A stretch of DNA of 64,000 nucleotides from Chloracidobacterium sp. (lineage in GTDB: Bacteria; Acidobacteriota; Blastocatellia; Pyrinomonadales; Pyrinomonadaceae): NCBI GenBank assembly GCA_016716305.1, contig JADJWP010000002.1, positions 2,788,501 through 2,852,500 of the forward strand. The letters run 5' to 3'. The position numbers and the translations under genes are program-made. Positions 32,938 to 41,520 of this stretch are shown piece by piece. Every line of letters begins with the position of its first letter. The first letter of the stretch is position 1. The notes beneath the pieces are model-generated. The model ran no database searches and had not been told where the DNA came from. It worked only from the letters and a program-made list of their open reading frames with translations.

Positions 32938-34233
32938 TCATAGAACCAGAGTCTCGGCTGTGACGCCAAAGTCCTTTGGATTTTGCGCTATTATTCCCAC
33001 CGCGAGAAATGTAAGAGCGTTTTCGAACTCGGCATTCGTGAGTTTGCCGTTTTTCTGCAGAAACCAAATCGTTCGAATCGAACGCGAGCTTTCAGGGAAC
33101 TTATTAGAGAGGTCCTGAAGCATGTTTCGCATTTTCATTAATTCGCCCGCCTTTCCCTGATCATAAGCAGCTATCATCAGCAATGCGTCATCAGCGAGTT
33201 CGTTGCCGATCTGCGTTCCGAGCTTGTCGAGAACGTCGACCAGGGATTGCGCGGTTTGAACTACGTCGCCCTTATTGCTGCCGAGCCTGGCAATAGCAGC
33301 GACAGCCAAGAACTGCGGCTTGAGGTTTTTGGATTGAGCGAGTGCCGCGAGTTGGGACGAACTCCTTTTCGCCGAGTTGATATTTGCCGCAAGCGCAGAC
33401 GATGAGCTGATCTGCTTAATCTTACTGTTGACTCTCGCAGCCTGTTCGCCGGTAAGAAACGCTTTCGGGTCATTGATCGCGATCCGACGCAGAAAGGCTG
33501 CACCGTGTTCCTCCACCTTTGACGTCTCGCTTGTGCCTCGCGGCATCACCGATTCGCTATTCCCCGAACTCAAATTCGACGGGGCCTCGGTCGGACTCGA
33601 TTCAGGCTTGGAGGTTGATGTGACATCGTTCGACCGAATTCGGCGATCTCGGGTTACCGGTTCGTCGTCGATCTCGATCGGATCATCACCATCGTCGGTA
33701 GTTACCTGATTGTTCGACGAACTTCCGCCGTTCAATACGAAAAACAGCCCGCCTGCAAAAACCAGAACGATCACGGCGACAAGCGGCCCGATCAGCAACA
33801 GGGAAGTCGGAAATCCGCCTGATGCTGACTTCGCGTGTGGATGCGGCGAAGTCGCGCCACTTTCAGAAACGATCCCCGATCGTTCGGCAGCGACCGGCTT
33901 CGCAAAAGAACCGGTCGTAACACGCTCTCGATCGGCGAATAATTCGGTGCGAATGATGACACCGCCCCCGAGGTCCAAGACGTCGCCGCTCCGGATCTCG
34001 ACCGGCTCGAAGATCTCCGTTCCGTTCAATCGTGAACCATTACTGGAACCCTTATCTTCGACAAAATACGACCCGGAAAGACGTTCGATATAAAGATGTT
34101 CGCGGGAGAGACGGGGATCGGCGATACTAAGATCAGTTGCAGAATGGCGTCCGATCACGAATCGATCCTGATCCACGACGACCTCGCGTTCATTACCGAA
34201 TTCGTCACTGAATATGAGACGCAACAACTGCAT
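32938..34233 (-). CDS. FHA - membrane segment - degenerate transglycosylase-like protein (third copy)
   Basis: 431 residues. The FHA domain covers about 1-98 (VIGRHSATDLSI; SREH at 43-46; SSNGSRLNG). A membrane segment is at 144-168, then a disordered Asp/Ser-rich linker. The periplasmic helical domain (about 240-431) ends AEFENALTFLAVGIIAQNPKDFG. That is the same tail as the neighbouring FHA-transglycosylase and resembles the MltD-type YVPKFFAAAIVGENP tail. LLMIAAYDQGKAG corresponds to the neighbour's LAIGSYNSGEGG. Where the neighbour has the catalytic Glu320, this copy appears to have Arg316, so lytic activity is not expected. TagH/Fha-type scaffolding is the likely role. Confidence 0.78.
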   Translation of the reverse strand: MQLLRLIFSDEFGNEREVVVDQDRFVIGRHSATDLSIADPRLSREHLYIERLSGSYFVEDKGSSNGSRLNGTEIFEPVEIRSGDVLDLGGGVIIRTELFADRERVTTGSFAKPVAAERSGIVSESGATSPHPHAKSASGGFPTSLLLIGPLVAVIVLVFAGGLFFVLNGGSSSNNQVTTDDGDDPIEIDDEPVTRDRRIRSNDVTSTSKPESSPTEAPSNLSSGNSESVMPRGTSETSKVEEHGAAFLRRIAINDPKAFLTGEQAARVNSKIKQISSSSALAANINSAKRSSSQLAALAQSKNLKPQFLAVAAIARLGSNKGDVVQTAQSLVDVLDKLGTQIGNELADDALLMIAAYDQGKAGELMKMRNMLQDLSNKFPESSRSIRTIWFLQKNGKLTNAEFENALTFLAVGIIAQNPKDFGVTAETLVL

Positions 34234-34303
34234 ATACGGTGTTTGGGTTTGTCAAAAGGTCAACCGGCAGATCGCGGGCTAACCACCTTCGTGACCCGGC
34301 CGA

Positions 34304-35725
34304 TCATCGAGTATACGTTGAGATCGGTTGAAGCTTCATCCCAAAATCCTGCGGATTCTCGCCGACGATCGCGGCCGCAAAAAACTTAGGGACATATTTG
34401 AAATTCTCTGATTGAAACTGCTTTGACAAAATATCGCCCTTTGAGATCAGGGACCAGAAGTCGCGCGGCAACCCTGAGTTCGATTCAAGGGCTTTGGTAA
34501 GATTCGAACTCAATCCACCCTCGCCGCTGTTGTAACTGCCGATCGCAAGCGGCACACTTGCCGGGCCCGTGCCATAACGTCCCGTGAGAGCCTTCATGTA
34601 TGAGGCAGCCGCTTTCGCTGAGGGCTCCGGTTCGCAGCGCTCATCGGGATTTGTGGGAGAGGCACCTTTTACGGTCTTTAGACCATGGATCTCGCCCGTT
34701 GCCTTTGTGAACTGGAACATCCCAAGCGGACCCGTCGGGCTTTGAAGGCAAACACAATGCTCGGATTCGATCATAGCCAAATACAAACCTATCCGCGGGT
34801 CGATCCCTTTCTCGTTGAATGCCTTGACGATAAACGGAGCGTTTTTTGATGCACGGGCGTAAGTAACCTCGAGATTATCGCCAAATTTGCATCCCCCTAA
34901 GGGCTTTACATTTATACGTTTCGCATACGCGTCAGTAAACGACTTGATCTTATCAAGTGCGGCCGATGGAATCTCTTCGCTTCCGCGATTGCCTATAACC
35001 TGAGCTATCCGCATCGCTCTATCGCTGAGATACTGGCGTTTCTCAGTCTCCGACATAGCGAGATAGTTCTTTCCGCTTGGCTGAGTCGAAATTGCCGTTG
35101 TCTGACTGGCCTCAGGTGACGGGCCGGGTGTCGGAGACGTCAATTCGGCCGAGTTTCTCGCTGGCTTGTCTTCTTTCGAGTTTGTTTTCATCGATGGTTT
35201 CGGCGTCGGTCGTTCATCGACATCGTCAAGGTCAGTATCGTCGCGAACCACTTCCGGCTTACCGATCCCAAGAGCTTTGTAAACGATGAAGAAACCCGAA
35301 ACGCTGAATATGAGAAACGCGAATGCTATGAGCGCGACCGGCAAAATACTGGCAGGCGACGCCGAAGCAACGGTTACTTTGGAACGTTCAGCCGGCGGCG
35401 TGACGGCGGCCGCCGGGGCGGCCCTTTCTTCGGCATGCACGCGTAAGATCGTTTCGTTTCCAAGACGAATGGAATCACCATTCTTAAGCGGCGTACCCGA
35501 CGGATTTACGGCCTCGCCGTTAACGAACGTTCCGTTTGACGAATGTTCATCAACGATCCATACGCGGTCGCCCTCGCGGTAGATCGATGCGTGCACCCGC
35601 GAAAGACTATTATCTGCAAATCGCTGATCGACGTCCGTCCCGCGTCCAAGCGTGATCCTGTCGCGGTCGATCACTATCTCTTGCGAACCATCCGGCGTCG
35701 GGAATGTTAACGATATATCCAACAC
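34304..35725 (-). CDS. FHA - membrane segment - lytic transglycosylase (SLT/MltD-like) fusion
   Basis: 473 residues. The FHA domain is at about 1-98 (LGRG 26-29; SRVH 42-45; HSSNGTFVNG 61-70), reading phospho-Thr in the cytoplasm. The membrane segment is at 127-148, followed by a Thr/Pro/Ser-rich linker (160-220). The SLT domain lies at about 290-465: IDPRIGLYLAMIESEHC with the catalytic Glu at 320, SPTGPLGMFQFTKATG (330-344), the substrate-groove AIGSYNSGEGG (394-404), and KYVPKFFAAAIVGENPQDFG, which closely follows MltD. It should cleave peptidoglycan glycan strands at the periplasmic face. It is the only one of three tandem paralogs with the Glu. Four Cys in the SLT region (279, 324, 326, 364) may form disulfides. 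Confidence 0.85.
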   Translation of the reverse strand: MLDISLTFPTPDGSQEIVIDRDRITLGRGTDVDQRFADNSLSRVHASIYREGDRVWIVDEHSSNGTFVNGEAVNPSGTPLKNGDSIRLGNETILRVHAEERAAPAAAVTPPAERSKVTVASASPASILPVALIAFAFLIFSVSGFFIVYKALGIGKPEVVRDDTDLDDVDERPTPKPSMKTNSKEDKPARNSAELTSPTPGPSPEASQTTAISTQPSGKNYLAMSETEKRQYLSDRAMRIAQVIGNRGSEEIPSAALDKIKSFTDAYAKRINVKPLGGCKFGDNLEVTYARASKNAPFIVKAFNEKGIDPRIGLYLAMIESEHCVCLQSPTGPLGMFQFTKATGEIHGLKTVKGASPTNPDERCEPEPSAKAAASYMKALTGRYGTGPASVPLAIGSYNSGEGGLSSNLTKALESNSGLPRDFWSLISKGDILSKQFQSENFKYVPKFFAAAIVGENPQDFGMKLQPISTYTR

Positions 35726-35736
35726 TTCCTATTATA

Positions 35737-37269
35737 TTACAATGCCAGCCTGAACAACTCGGATAGTTGCCGCTCGCTTTTCAACCCGAATTTCTGCGGG
35801 TTCTCAGCGACGATTCCGGCAGCAAAAAAGCGAACGATCTGTTCCCGTTCCGGGGCTGTCTTTATCGAGTTCCAGATATCGGTTCGATTTGCCGGCAATG
35901 TTGATTTCCAAACACTGGCGTCTTGTGGTGATTTCCCAAATGCCCCAACGCTGTAAATAACATCTCCATCAAATACGCCGAAGACGAGAGCCTTCATATA
36001 TAGTGACGCTGCCTTTGCTGCACAATTTTGCGAAGCCTCGGCAAGCGTTTCAGTTCCGCAAAGCCCTGTATAGCCATTTGAACTTGCAAATTCGCTGGTC
36101 ATTCGCCAAAGGCCTTCGTCATTTCCCTGTTTATCAGGGACAAATCGGCTACGGCTCATCGCCAAAACAAAACCGAGCGGAGCGTCAAGATTTTGCTCAC
36201 GAACGAACGCGACGTTGATCGCATCGCGATATCTGGCGGCGCGATCGTAATAACCCGGTTGGGCATATTCGGCGGTCTTTTTCTGGATTTCCAGCAAGAA
36301 CTGTTTATTCGACACACTATACGAGGAGCTCGCCGGAAATTGCTTCAAGAATCGCTTTGACATCTCGTTGATCTCGATCAAAGTAACGCTTTCCGCCTTC
36401 GGCTCTGACGGGGTTTGGCGGGGATCGGCAATATTGGCCGGGACGGCATCCCTGGGTTTCGTTATCGACTTGGTCTCGAATGCTAGCATTACAGGTTCGT
36501 TCTGCTCGATTCGGTTTCCCTCTTCGTCCTCAAGGACGATCGCGAGCCCATGGTCGTAACCATCTGCGAACTCCGGAAAATCATTAGGGTCGATCGTTGC
36601 GGTGAATGGTATTTCATCCGTGCTGGCAAACTCGATACCGTCGATCGTAAATGCAGCCCGTGCGACACAGCCGCCATTCGAAACGTCGACCTCGATCTCG
36701 GTCGGGGTTGAAAGTGTGTCGCCCGGCTCCGGCGAGACGATCACCGCTTTTGCGTTACATGCAGACGAACTACTGTAATAAAGGATGCCGGCCCCACCGG
36801 CAAAGACAACTGCCAGGCCGAATACGCCGCCTGCAGCAAGCAACATCTTCTTTGACCCCACAGGCTGCTCCGCAGCAATGGCGCTGGCGGACTGAGCAGT
36901 TGCCATATCAGAGCTGGAGGCCGCATCAGAAAGACCCGGTGCTGAGCCGTCAGCGGGGAGTTCCGCGAAATCGCCACTCTCATCAGCGAACTGAACAATG
37001 ACCTCGGCTGATCCACCTAAAAGTATCTTTGCACCGTCCCAAAGGTAGATCTCGCCCTCGACCCGCTGTCCATTTACGGTTGTTCCGTTACTGCTTCCGA
37101 GGTCAACAAGGCAGTAATAATCGCCGCGTTGCTCGATCTCGACGTGATTTCGCGAGACGTTCGAGTCATCCGGAAATGAGACGGAATTGTCGGGGGCTCG
37201 CCCGATCGTCGCGACTCCCGAGCCCAGATAGAACTCACGGCCATCAAAAATTAGTCTTGCCTTTGGCAT
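35737..37269 (-). CDS. FHA - membrane segment - degenerate transglycosylase protein (first copy)
   Basis: 510 residues. The FHA domain covers about 1-95 (IGRAPDNSV; SRNH 39-42; SSNGTTVNG). The membrane segment is at 142-164. An Ig-like beta domain at about 170-268 (VIVSPEPGDTLSTPTEIEVDV) is absent from the sister proteins. An SLT-related domain follows to the C-terminus. It aligns with the neighbour as LGFVLAMSRSR against IGLYLAMIESE, so the catalytic Glu320 is replaced by Arg373. AKAASLYMKAL and IVRFFAAGIVAENPQKFG match the neighbour almost residue for residue. It is therefore a pseudoenzyme. It is 11 bp upstream of the active-looking copy, consistent with co-translation and a scaffold or regulator role. 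Confidence 0.8.
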   Translation of the reverse strand: MPKARLIFDGREFYLGSGVATIGRAPDNSVSFPDDSNVSRNHVEIEQRGDYYCLVDLGSSNGTTVNGQRVEGEIYLWDGAKILLGGSAEVIVQFADESGDFAELPADGSAPGLSDAASSSDMATAQSASAIAAEQPVGSKKMLLAAGGVFGLAVVFAGGAGILYYSSSSACNAKAVIVSPEPGDTLSTPTEIEVDVSNGGCVARAAFTIDGIEFASTDEIPFTATIDPNDFPEFADGYDHGLAIVLEDEEGNRIEQNEPVMLAFETKSITKPRDAVPANIADPRQTPSEPKAESVTLIEINEMSKRFLKQFPASSSYSVSNKQFLLEIQKKTAEYAQPGYYDRAARYRDAINVAFVREQNLDAPLGFVLAMSRSRFVPDKQGNDEGLWRMTSEFASSNGYTGLCGTETLAEASQNCAAKAASLYMKALVFGVFDGDVIYSVGAFGKSPQDASVWKSTLPANRTDIWNSIKTAPEREQIVRFFAAGIVAENPQKFGLKSERQLSELFRLAL

Positions 37270-37386
37270 CTGTCAAAATACTGAACGGCGAACACTCGAA
37301 ATAAACCGCCAGAACACGACGGTTCCAAGACACGTCGGCCTGAATCTGGTCCGATGGTTGACGAGGAACTGCAGAGCGTTTTGCCT

Positions 37387-37911
37387 TCAAAATGCCGAGT
37401 CAACAACAGGAGCTTTGAGAAAGAGAAAATAAACGACCGCCAAAAATAACGCGATGAATGCAACGATCACGACCACGCCGAACACTAACATCACCGAGCG
37501 CATCGCACCGCGTTTTGGCTCGACCTGAGGGACGGCCGTCTCAATTGTGGGTTCGGGATCGAGAAGCTCCGAAAGCTCGGGCTGAGGCTCGACCTGCCCG
37601 CCTGCAGCGGCGTTCATCGACGAATCACCCGCCGGCTCTTCGTAAAATTGGTTGACGCCGTTCGATTCATTAACGGGATCGAATTCCGGTGCGTTCGGTA
37701 TGGCCGTCACATCTTCAGAGCCCTCGATCGCGCGATCTTCACGATTCGCCGGCTGGCCGCTGCTCTGCCTGAATACAGGCTTTGGCATCGTCCAACCATC
37801 TTTGTTTTGAGACGGCGGCGACGGAATCGCAGACGATGCCGGGTTCGGCGGAGTAGTATTCAGTTCGTCTTCGACGTCGGGTTGTACCGTGCTATTTTCC
37901 AGATCGTTCAT
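37387..37911 (-). CDS. Tail-anchored, mostly disordered acidic protein at the head of the T6SS locus
   Basis: 174 residues. Residues 1-132 are rich in Pro, Glu, Asp, Asn and Ser with no fold recognised; the one distinctive motif is DGWTMPKPVFRQSSG at 38-52. A single hydrophobic segment at 140-165 (MLVFGVVVIVAFIALFLAVV) sits near the C-terminus, so the long N-terminal part is expected in the cytoplasm. It precedes the three FHA genes on the same strand with a 117-bp gap. It could be a phospho-ligand or docking partner for the FHA domains, but no homologous family is recognised. Confidence 0.62.
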   Translation of the reverse strand: MNDLENSTVQPDVEDELNTTPPNPASSAIPSPPSQNKDGWTMPKPVFRQSSGQPANREDRAIEGSEDVTAIPNAPEFDPVNESNGVNQFYEEPAGDSSMNAAAGGQVEPQPELSELLDPEPTIETAVPQVEPKRGAMRSVMLVFGVVVIVAFIALFLAVVYFLFLKAPVVDSAF

Positions 37912-37941
37912 AGCTAGTTCCCTCCATTCAATAAATGGTCG

Positions 37942-39309
37942 TTAACGTTGCATGTCAAGAACATCGGAACGTGTGATTATTCCTGTGATACGTTTGAAAT
38001 CTTCGATCAAAACGGCCGGCGACTTCTGAAGCTTTGCCTTGACGTCTTTCAGCGTGGTATCTACATCAAGGACGGGAAAACTAGCTTCCATCACATCACC
38101 GACCTTCGAATCGAGAAGATCTCGGTCAATCAAAAGCTTCGCCAGCAAGCGGCTTTCGCGAATGCTCCCAACAGACCGATTATCGTCCAAAACAGGAATT
38201 TGAGTAACGCCGGCCTCATTCATCTTTGCCAAAGCTATGCTCACGATCTCGTTCGGCGTTACAAAGATCAATTCCGCCGGAGCGCCGGAATTCTTTGTTT
38301 CGGCGATCAAGCCGGCGGTCATCCGCTGCGGTTCCAATAGTAGTTTTTCCTTCATCCATTCGTCTGAATGGAACTTTGTCAGATAATGCTCTCCGGTATC
38401 GCAAACGATGAAAACGATAAGTCCGGTTTCATCGAGGTCCGCGGCGACCTTCAAAGCGGCGGCAAAGTTCGTTCCCGTGGAGCCGCCGCAAAAGATCCCT
38501 TCGCGCCGAGATAACTGTCTTGCCAGGTCGAACGACTCTCGATCGGTAACGTTGATGATCTGATCGACGATCTTCATGTCGGCATTTCCGACCGGAAGGC
38601 TTTGCCCTATACCCTCGACCAAATATGGTGTTGCCTCGGGTACATGTCCCGAATCCTTGAACGTTTTGAAGATAGAGCCATACGGGTCAGCCCCGACGAT
38701 CTGGATCTTAGGGTTCATCTCTTTGAGAAATCTCCCCGTTCCGCTGATAGTGCCGCCCGTTCCGATACCCGAAACAAAATGTGTGATCTTGCCGTCAGTG
38801 TCTTCCCAGATCTCGGGTCCGGTGGTCCGATAGTGGGCTGAGGGATTAGCTGGATGATTATACTGATCGGGGTAGAACGAATTTGGTGTCTCGCCTGCAA
38901 TACGTCGAGCCGTTTCGACGTAATGATCGGGTGTTCCGTGTTTTGCCGCCGAGGGACAAACGACGATATCAGCACCTAACGCTTTCAGATATCGCATCTT
39001 TTCGACAGATACTTTGTCGGTAAGAACAAAAATACACTTGTAGCCACGAACCGCGGCCACAAGAGCGAGGCCAATGCCGGTGTTGCCGGAGGTTGCTTCG
39101 ATGACAGTGCCGCCCTTCTTTAATACTCCTTCCTTTTCGGCCCAGTCGATCATCGAAACGCCGATGCGATCCTTTACAGAATAACCCGGGTTGAGGCTTT
39201 CCATTTTGGCAAATATCTGTGCCTTTATTTTATGCTGCCGGGTCAAATGGTTGATCTTGACCAATGGTGTATTTCCGATCAGATCTAATACGGTGTTGTA
39301 ATATTTCAT
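37942..39309 (-). CDS. cbs: Cystathionine beta-synthase (PLP fold II plus CBS-domain pair)
   Basis: 455 residues. The catalytic domain (about 1-325) begins YYNTVLDLIGNTPLVKIN, with the PLP Lys46 in PGYSVKDRIG, the TSGNTGIGLA phosphate/substrate loop and SGIGTGGTISGTGRFLKE. Residues about 330-455 are two CBS motifs (VTPNEIVSIALAKMNEAGVTQIPVLD; VGDVMEASFPVLDVDTTLKDV) that usually bind adenosyl ligands. The length and CBS pair favour cystathionine beta-synthase over cysteine synthase. It condenses serine (or an activated form) and homocysteine. It ends 30 bp upstream of the T6SS-locus head gene on the same strand, so its promoter could read into that locus. Confidence 0.9.
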   Translation of the reverse strand: MKYYNTVLDLIGNTPLVKINHLTRQHKIKAQIFAKMESLNPGYSVKDRIGVSMIDWAEKEGVLKKGGTVIEATSGNTGIGLALVAAVRGYKCIFVLTDKVSVEKMRYLKALGADIVVCPSAAKHGTPDHYVETARRIAGETPNSFYPDQYNHPANPSAHYRTTGPEIWEDTDGKITHFVSGIGTGGTISGTGRFLKEMNPKIQIVGADPYGSIFKTFKDSGHVPEATPYLVEGIGQSLPVGNADMKIVDQIINVTDRESFDLARQLSRREGIFCGGSTGTNFAAALKVAADLDETGLIVFIVCDTGEHYLTKFHSDEWMKEKLLLEPQRMTAGLIAETKNSGAPAELIFVTPNEIVSIALAKMNEAGVTQIPVLDDNRSVGSIRESRLLAKLLIDRDLLDSKVGDVMEASFPVLDVDTTLKDVKAKLQKSPAVLIEDFKRITGIITRSDVLDMQR

Positions 39310-39436
39310 TCGTTATAGCCGTCAGGCATTTTTGTTGTTTATGATTCGTCAATATTAAACCCAGATTAAATCTCAGCAAAATTGAAACGGATGAAATCGA
39401 GATGACGTATAAAAGATCAGTCTAAGTCGAATACTC

Positions 39437-40750
39437 ATGAAACGAATTATCTTTATTCTCGCATTCGTATTTGTATGCTATCTAATTCCGGGTGTAAGTG
39501 CTCAAACCACGGCGGTAACGTCGAACCGAGCCGAAATGTCACCTGCGGAAAAACGGCGTGCGGCGTTCGAAATGGTTTGGAATACGGTCAATGATAATCA
39601 TTACGATCCGACTTTCGGCGGTATCGATTGGAAAAGTGTACGCACAAAATATGAACCGCAGGCTTACGCAGCAAGAACCGATGACGAATTGTATCGGATA
39701 CTGAGACAGATGCTCGGTGAACTAAAGCTATCTCATTTTGGCATTTTTGCAGAGGATCCGAACTTCTCCTCGGCTGCTCGCGGTTCGGGCACGGTCGGGG
39801 TGGAGATCAAAATGATAGGCGGCGAACCGGTCGTGTTTCGCGTTTCGGATGGTTCGTCTGCAAGCGCATCGAAGGTCCGGCCGGGAATGAAAGTAAGAGC
39901 GGTCGACGGCAAGTCGGTCGCATCGATACTAAAACCTCTCGAGGATGCAATGAAAGGACGCCAATTGACCGAAGCAAGCAAGAATGTCTATCGTGAGCGT
40001 ACGATCGAAGCGGCGATCGAAGGCGAACCGGACAGCACCGTCAGGCTCGAATTGGCGGTAAGATCTGCCTCCTCTGTACACGACTTAAGGCGGGTCAAGT
40101 TTTCCGGAGAAATGTCTCAGCCGATGGGTAATTTTCCGGCGCAGGAGGTCGTCTTCGAGTCAAAACGGCTCGACGGCAATATCGGCTACATTCGATTCAG
40201 CATGTGGGTTATCCCGCAAATGACGAAGATCCGAGCCGCGATGCGAGAATTCAGCGATGCTGCTGGTATCGTAGTAGATCTGCGGGGCAACCCGGGCGGC
40301 GTCGGCGGTATGGCAGCCGGATTTGCAGGACTGCTCGTAAAGGATCGCGTTTCCCTGGGATCGATGAGATCGCGGGCCACTTCGCTCGAGTTTATCGTTT
40401 ATCCCCAAACCGAACCATACCTCGGGCCGGTCGTCGTTTTGGTTGACCACGGTTCAGGATCAACAAGCGAGATATTTGCTGCCGGCCTCCAGGAAATAGG
40501 TCGAGCGAAGATGATCGGCTCGAAAACCGCAGGCGCTGTCCTTCCATCGGTTTTCGCAAAACTGCCGACCGGTGCGACCTTTCAGTATGCGATCTCAGAC
40601 TACAAGTCGCCTAAATCGGTCCTGATCGAGGGCCGTGGAGTCTTTCCGGATGAAACCGTGGAACTCGACCCCAACCTCTTGCTCGACGGAGTGGACACAC
40701 AGCTCCGGCGTGCAATGGACATAATCAATAACCAGAAGGGAGATCAATAA
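39437..40750 (+). CDS. S41-family (C-terminal processing-like) exported peptidase
   Basis: 437 residues with a signal peptide (MKRIIFILAFVFVCYLIPGVSAQ). An N-terminal helical part (AFEMVWNTVNDNHYDPTFGG) precedes a PDZ-like region (VGVEIKMIGGEPVVFRV, VRPGMKVRAVDG). The S41 catalytic domain has IVVDLRGNPGGVGGM, the Ser nucleophile in DHGSGSTSEIFAAGL and the general-base Lys in IGSKTAG. Such proteases cleave C-termini of envelope proteins. Its stop directly abuts the next gene's ATG (40750/40751), indicating co-translation. Confidence 0.9.
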   Translation: MKRIIFILAFVFVCYLIPGVSAQTTAVTSNRAEMSPAEKRRAAFEMVWNTVNDNHYDPTFGGIDWKSVRTKYEPQAYAARTDDELYRILRQMLGELKLSHFGIFAEDPNFSSAARGSGTVGVEIKMIGGEPVVFRVSDGSSASASKVRPGMKVRAVDGKSVASILKPLEDAMKGRQLTEASKNVYRERTIEAAIEGEPDSTVRLELAVRSASSVHDLRRVKFSGEMSQPMGNFPAQEVVFESKRLDGNIGYIRFSMWVIPQMTKIRAAMREFSDAAGIVVDLRGNPGGVGGMAAGFAGLLVKDRVSLGSMRSRATSLEFIVYPQTEPYLGPVVVLVDHGSGSTSEIFAAGLQEIGRAKMIGSKTAGAVLPSVFAKLPTGATFQYAISDYKSPKSVLIEGRGVFPDETVELDPNLLLDGVDTQLRRAMDIINNQKGDQ

Positions 40751-41512
40751 ATGGGAAAATACATTTCAGCATCATTTTTCATTATCTTTTCGTTCGTATC
40801 AGCTTTGTTCGGTCAACAAGCCGCAGTTCCTGAGACTAAGCCTGCTGAAAAACCGGCGTTGCCGAGCGTACGGAATGTGATCGATAAGTATGTTGCGGCC
40901 ATCGGTGGCAAGGAAGCCCATCTGAAGTTACGATCACGACTTACCAAAGGTAATGTGGAGCTCTCACCGATGGGGTTAAAAGGGACCTTCGAATTGCTTC
41001 AGGCGCCCGAAGCTAGATCGGCGTCGCGGATGACGATTGCGGGTGTTGGAGAGTTTGCTGATGGTGCCGACGGCAAGACCTCGTGGACTGTCAATCCTAT
41101 ACAGGGTGGAAGGGAACGGACGGGTCTCGAACTTCAGCAGAATCTATTGACAAGCAATTTTTACAGGGAAGTGAATCTTGAAAAGCTGTACACAAAACTC
41201 GAGGTCACAGGAAAAGAGACCGTCGCCGGTCGTCCGGCATTAATTCTCGCGGCGACATCCGAAGGACTGCCGGCAGACATAATGTACTTTGATGCAGAGA
41301 CCGGGCAGTTACTTCGAACCGACTCAACCCTGGTCTCGCCCGAAGGGAATCAGCCGGCGAAGATATTTTATGAGGACTATCGTGAGATCGACGGAATCAA
41401 GATGCCATTCAAGGTACGTACGGTGCTTCCGCAATTCGAGATCGTAATGACAACAAGCGAGGTCAAGCACGGGGTTGAGGTCGATGAGGCTCGCTTTTCG
41501 CGTCCTAAGTAA
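40751..41512 (+). CDS. Exported LolA/outer-membrane-lipoprotein-sorting-like protein
   Basis: 253 residues, start adjacent to the preceding stop. A signal peptide (MGKYISASFFIIFSFVSALFG) is followed by VIDKYVAAIGGKEAHLKLRS. A beta-rich body with DGKTSWTVNPIQG, VTGKETVAGRPALILAA, MYFDAETGQLLRTDS and YEDYREIDGIKMPFKVR then follows. This pattern is common in LolA/DUF-type exported proteins of Acidobacteriota and relatives. The ligand is unknown. Coupling to the S41 peptidase suggests a shared envelope function. Confidence 0.72.
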   Translation: MGKYISASFFIIFSFVSALFGQQAAVPETKPAEKPALPSVRNVIDKYVAAIGGKEAHLKLRSRLTKGNVELSPMGLKGTFELLQAPEARSASRMTIAGVGEFADGADGKTSWTVNPIQGGRERTGLELQQNLLTSNFYREVNLEKLYTKLEVTGKETVAGRPALILAATSEGLPADIMYFDAETGQLLRTDSTLVSPEGNQPAKIFYEDYREIDGIKMPFKVRTVLPQFEIVMTTSEVKHGVEVDEARFSRPK

Positions 41513-41520
41513 GCGGCGGA

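Noticed and set aside
37942..39309. Simple cysteine synthase (CysK)
   Set aside because: 455 residues with a C-terminal CBS-domain pair fits cystathionine beta-synthase better.
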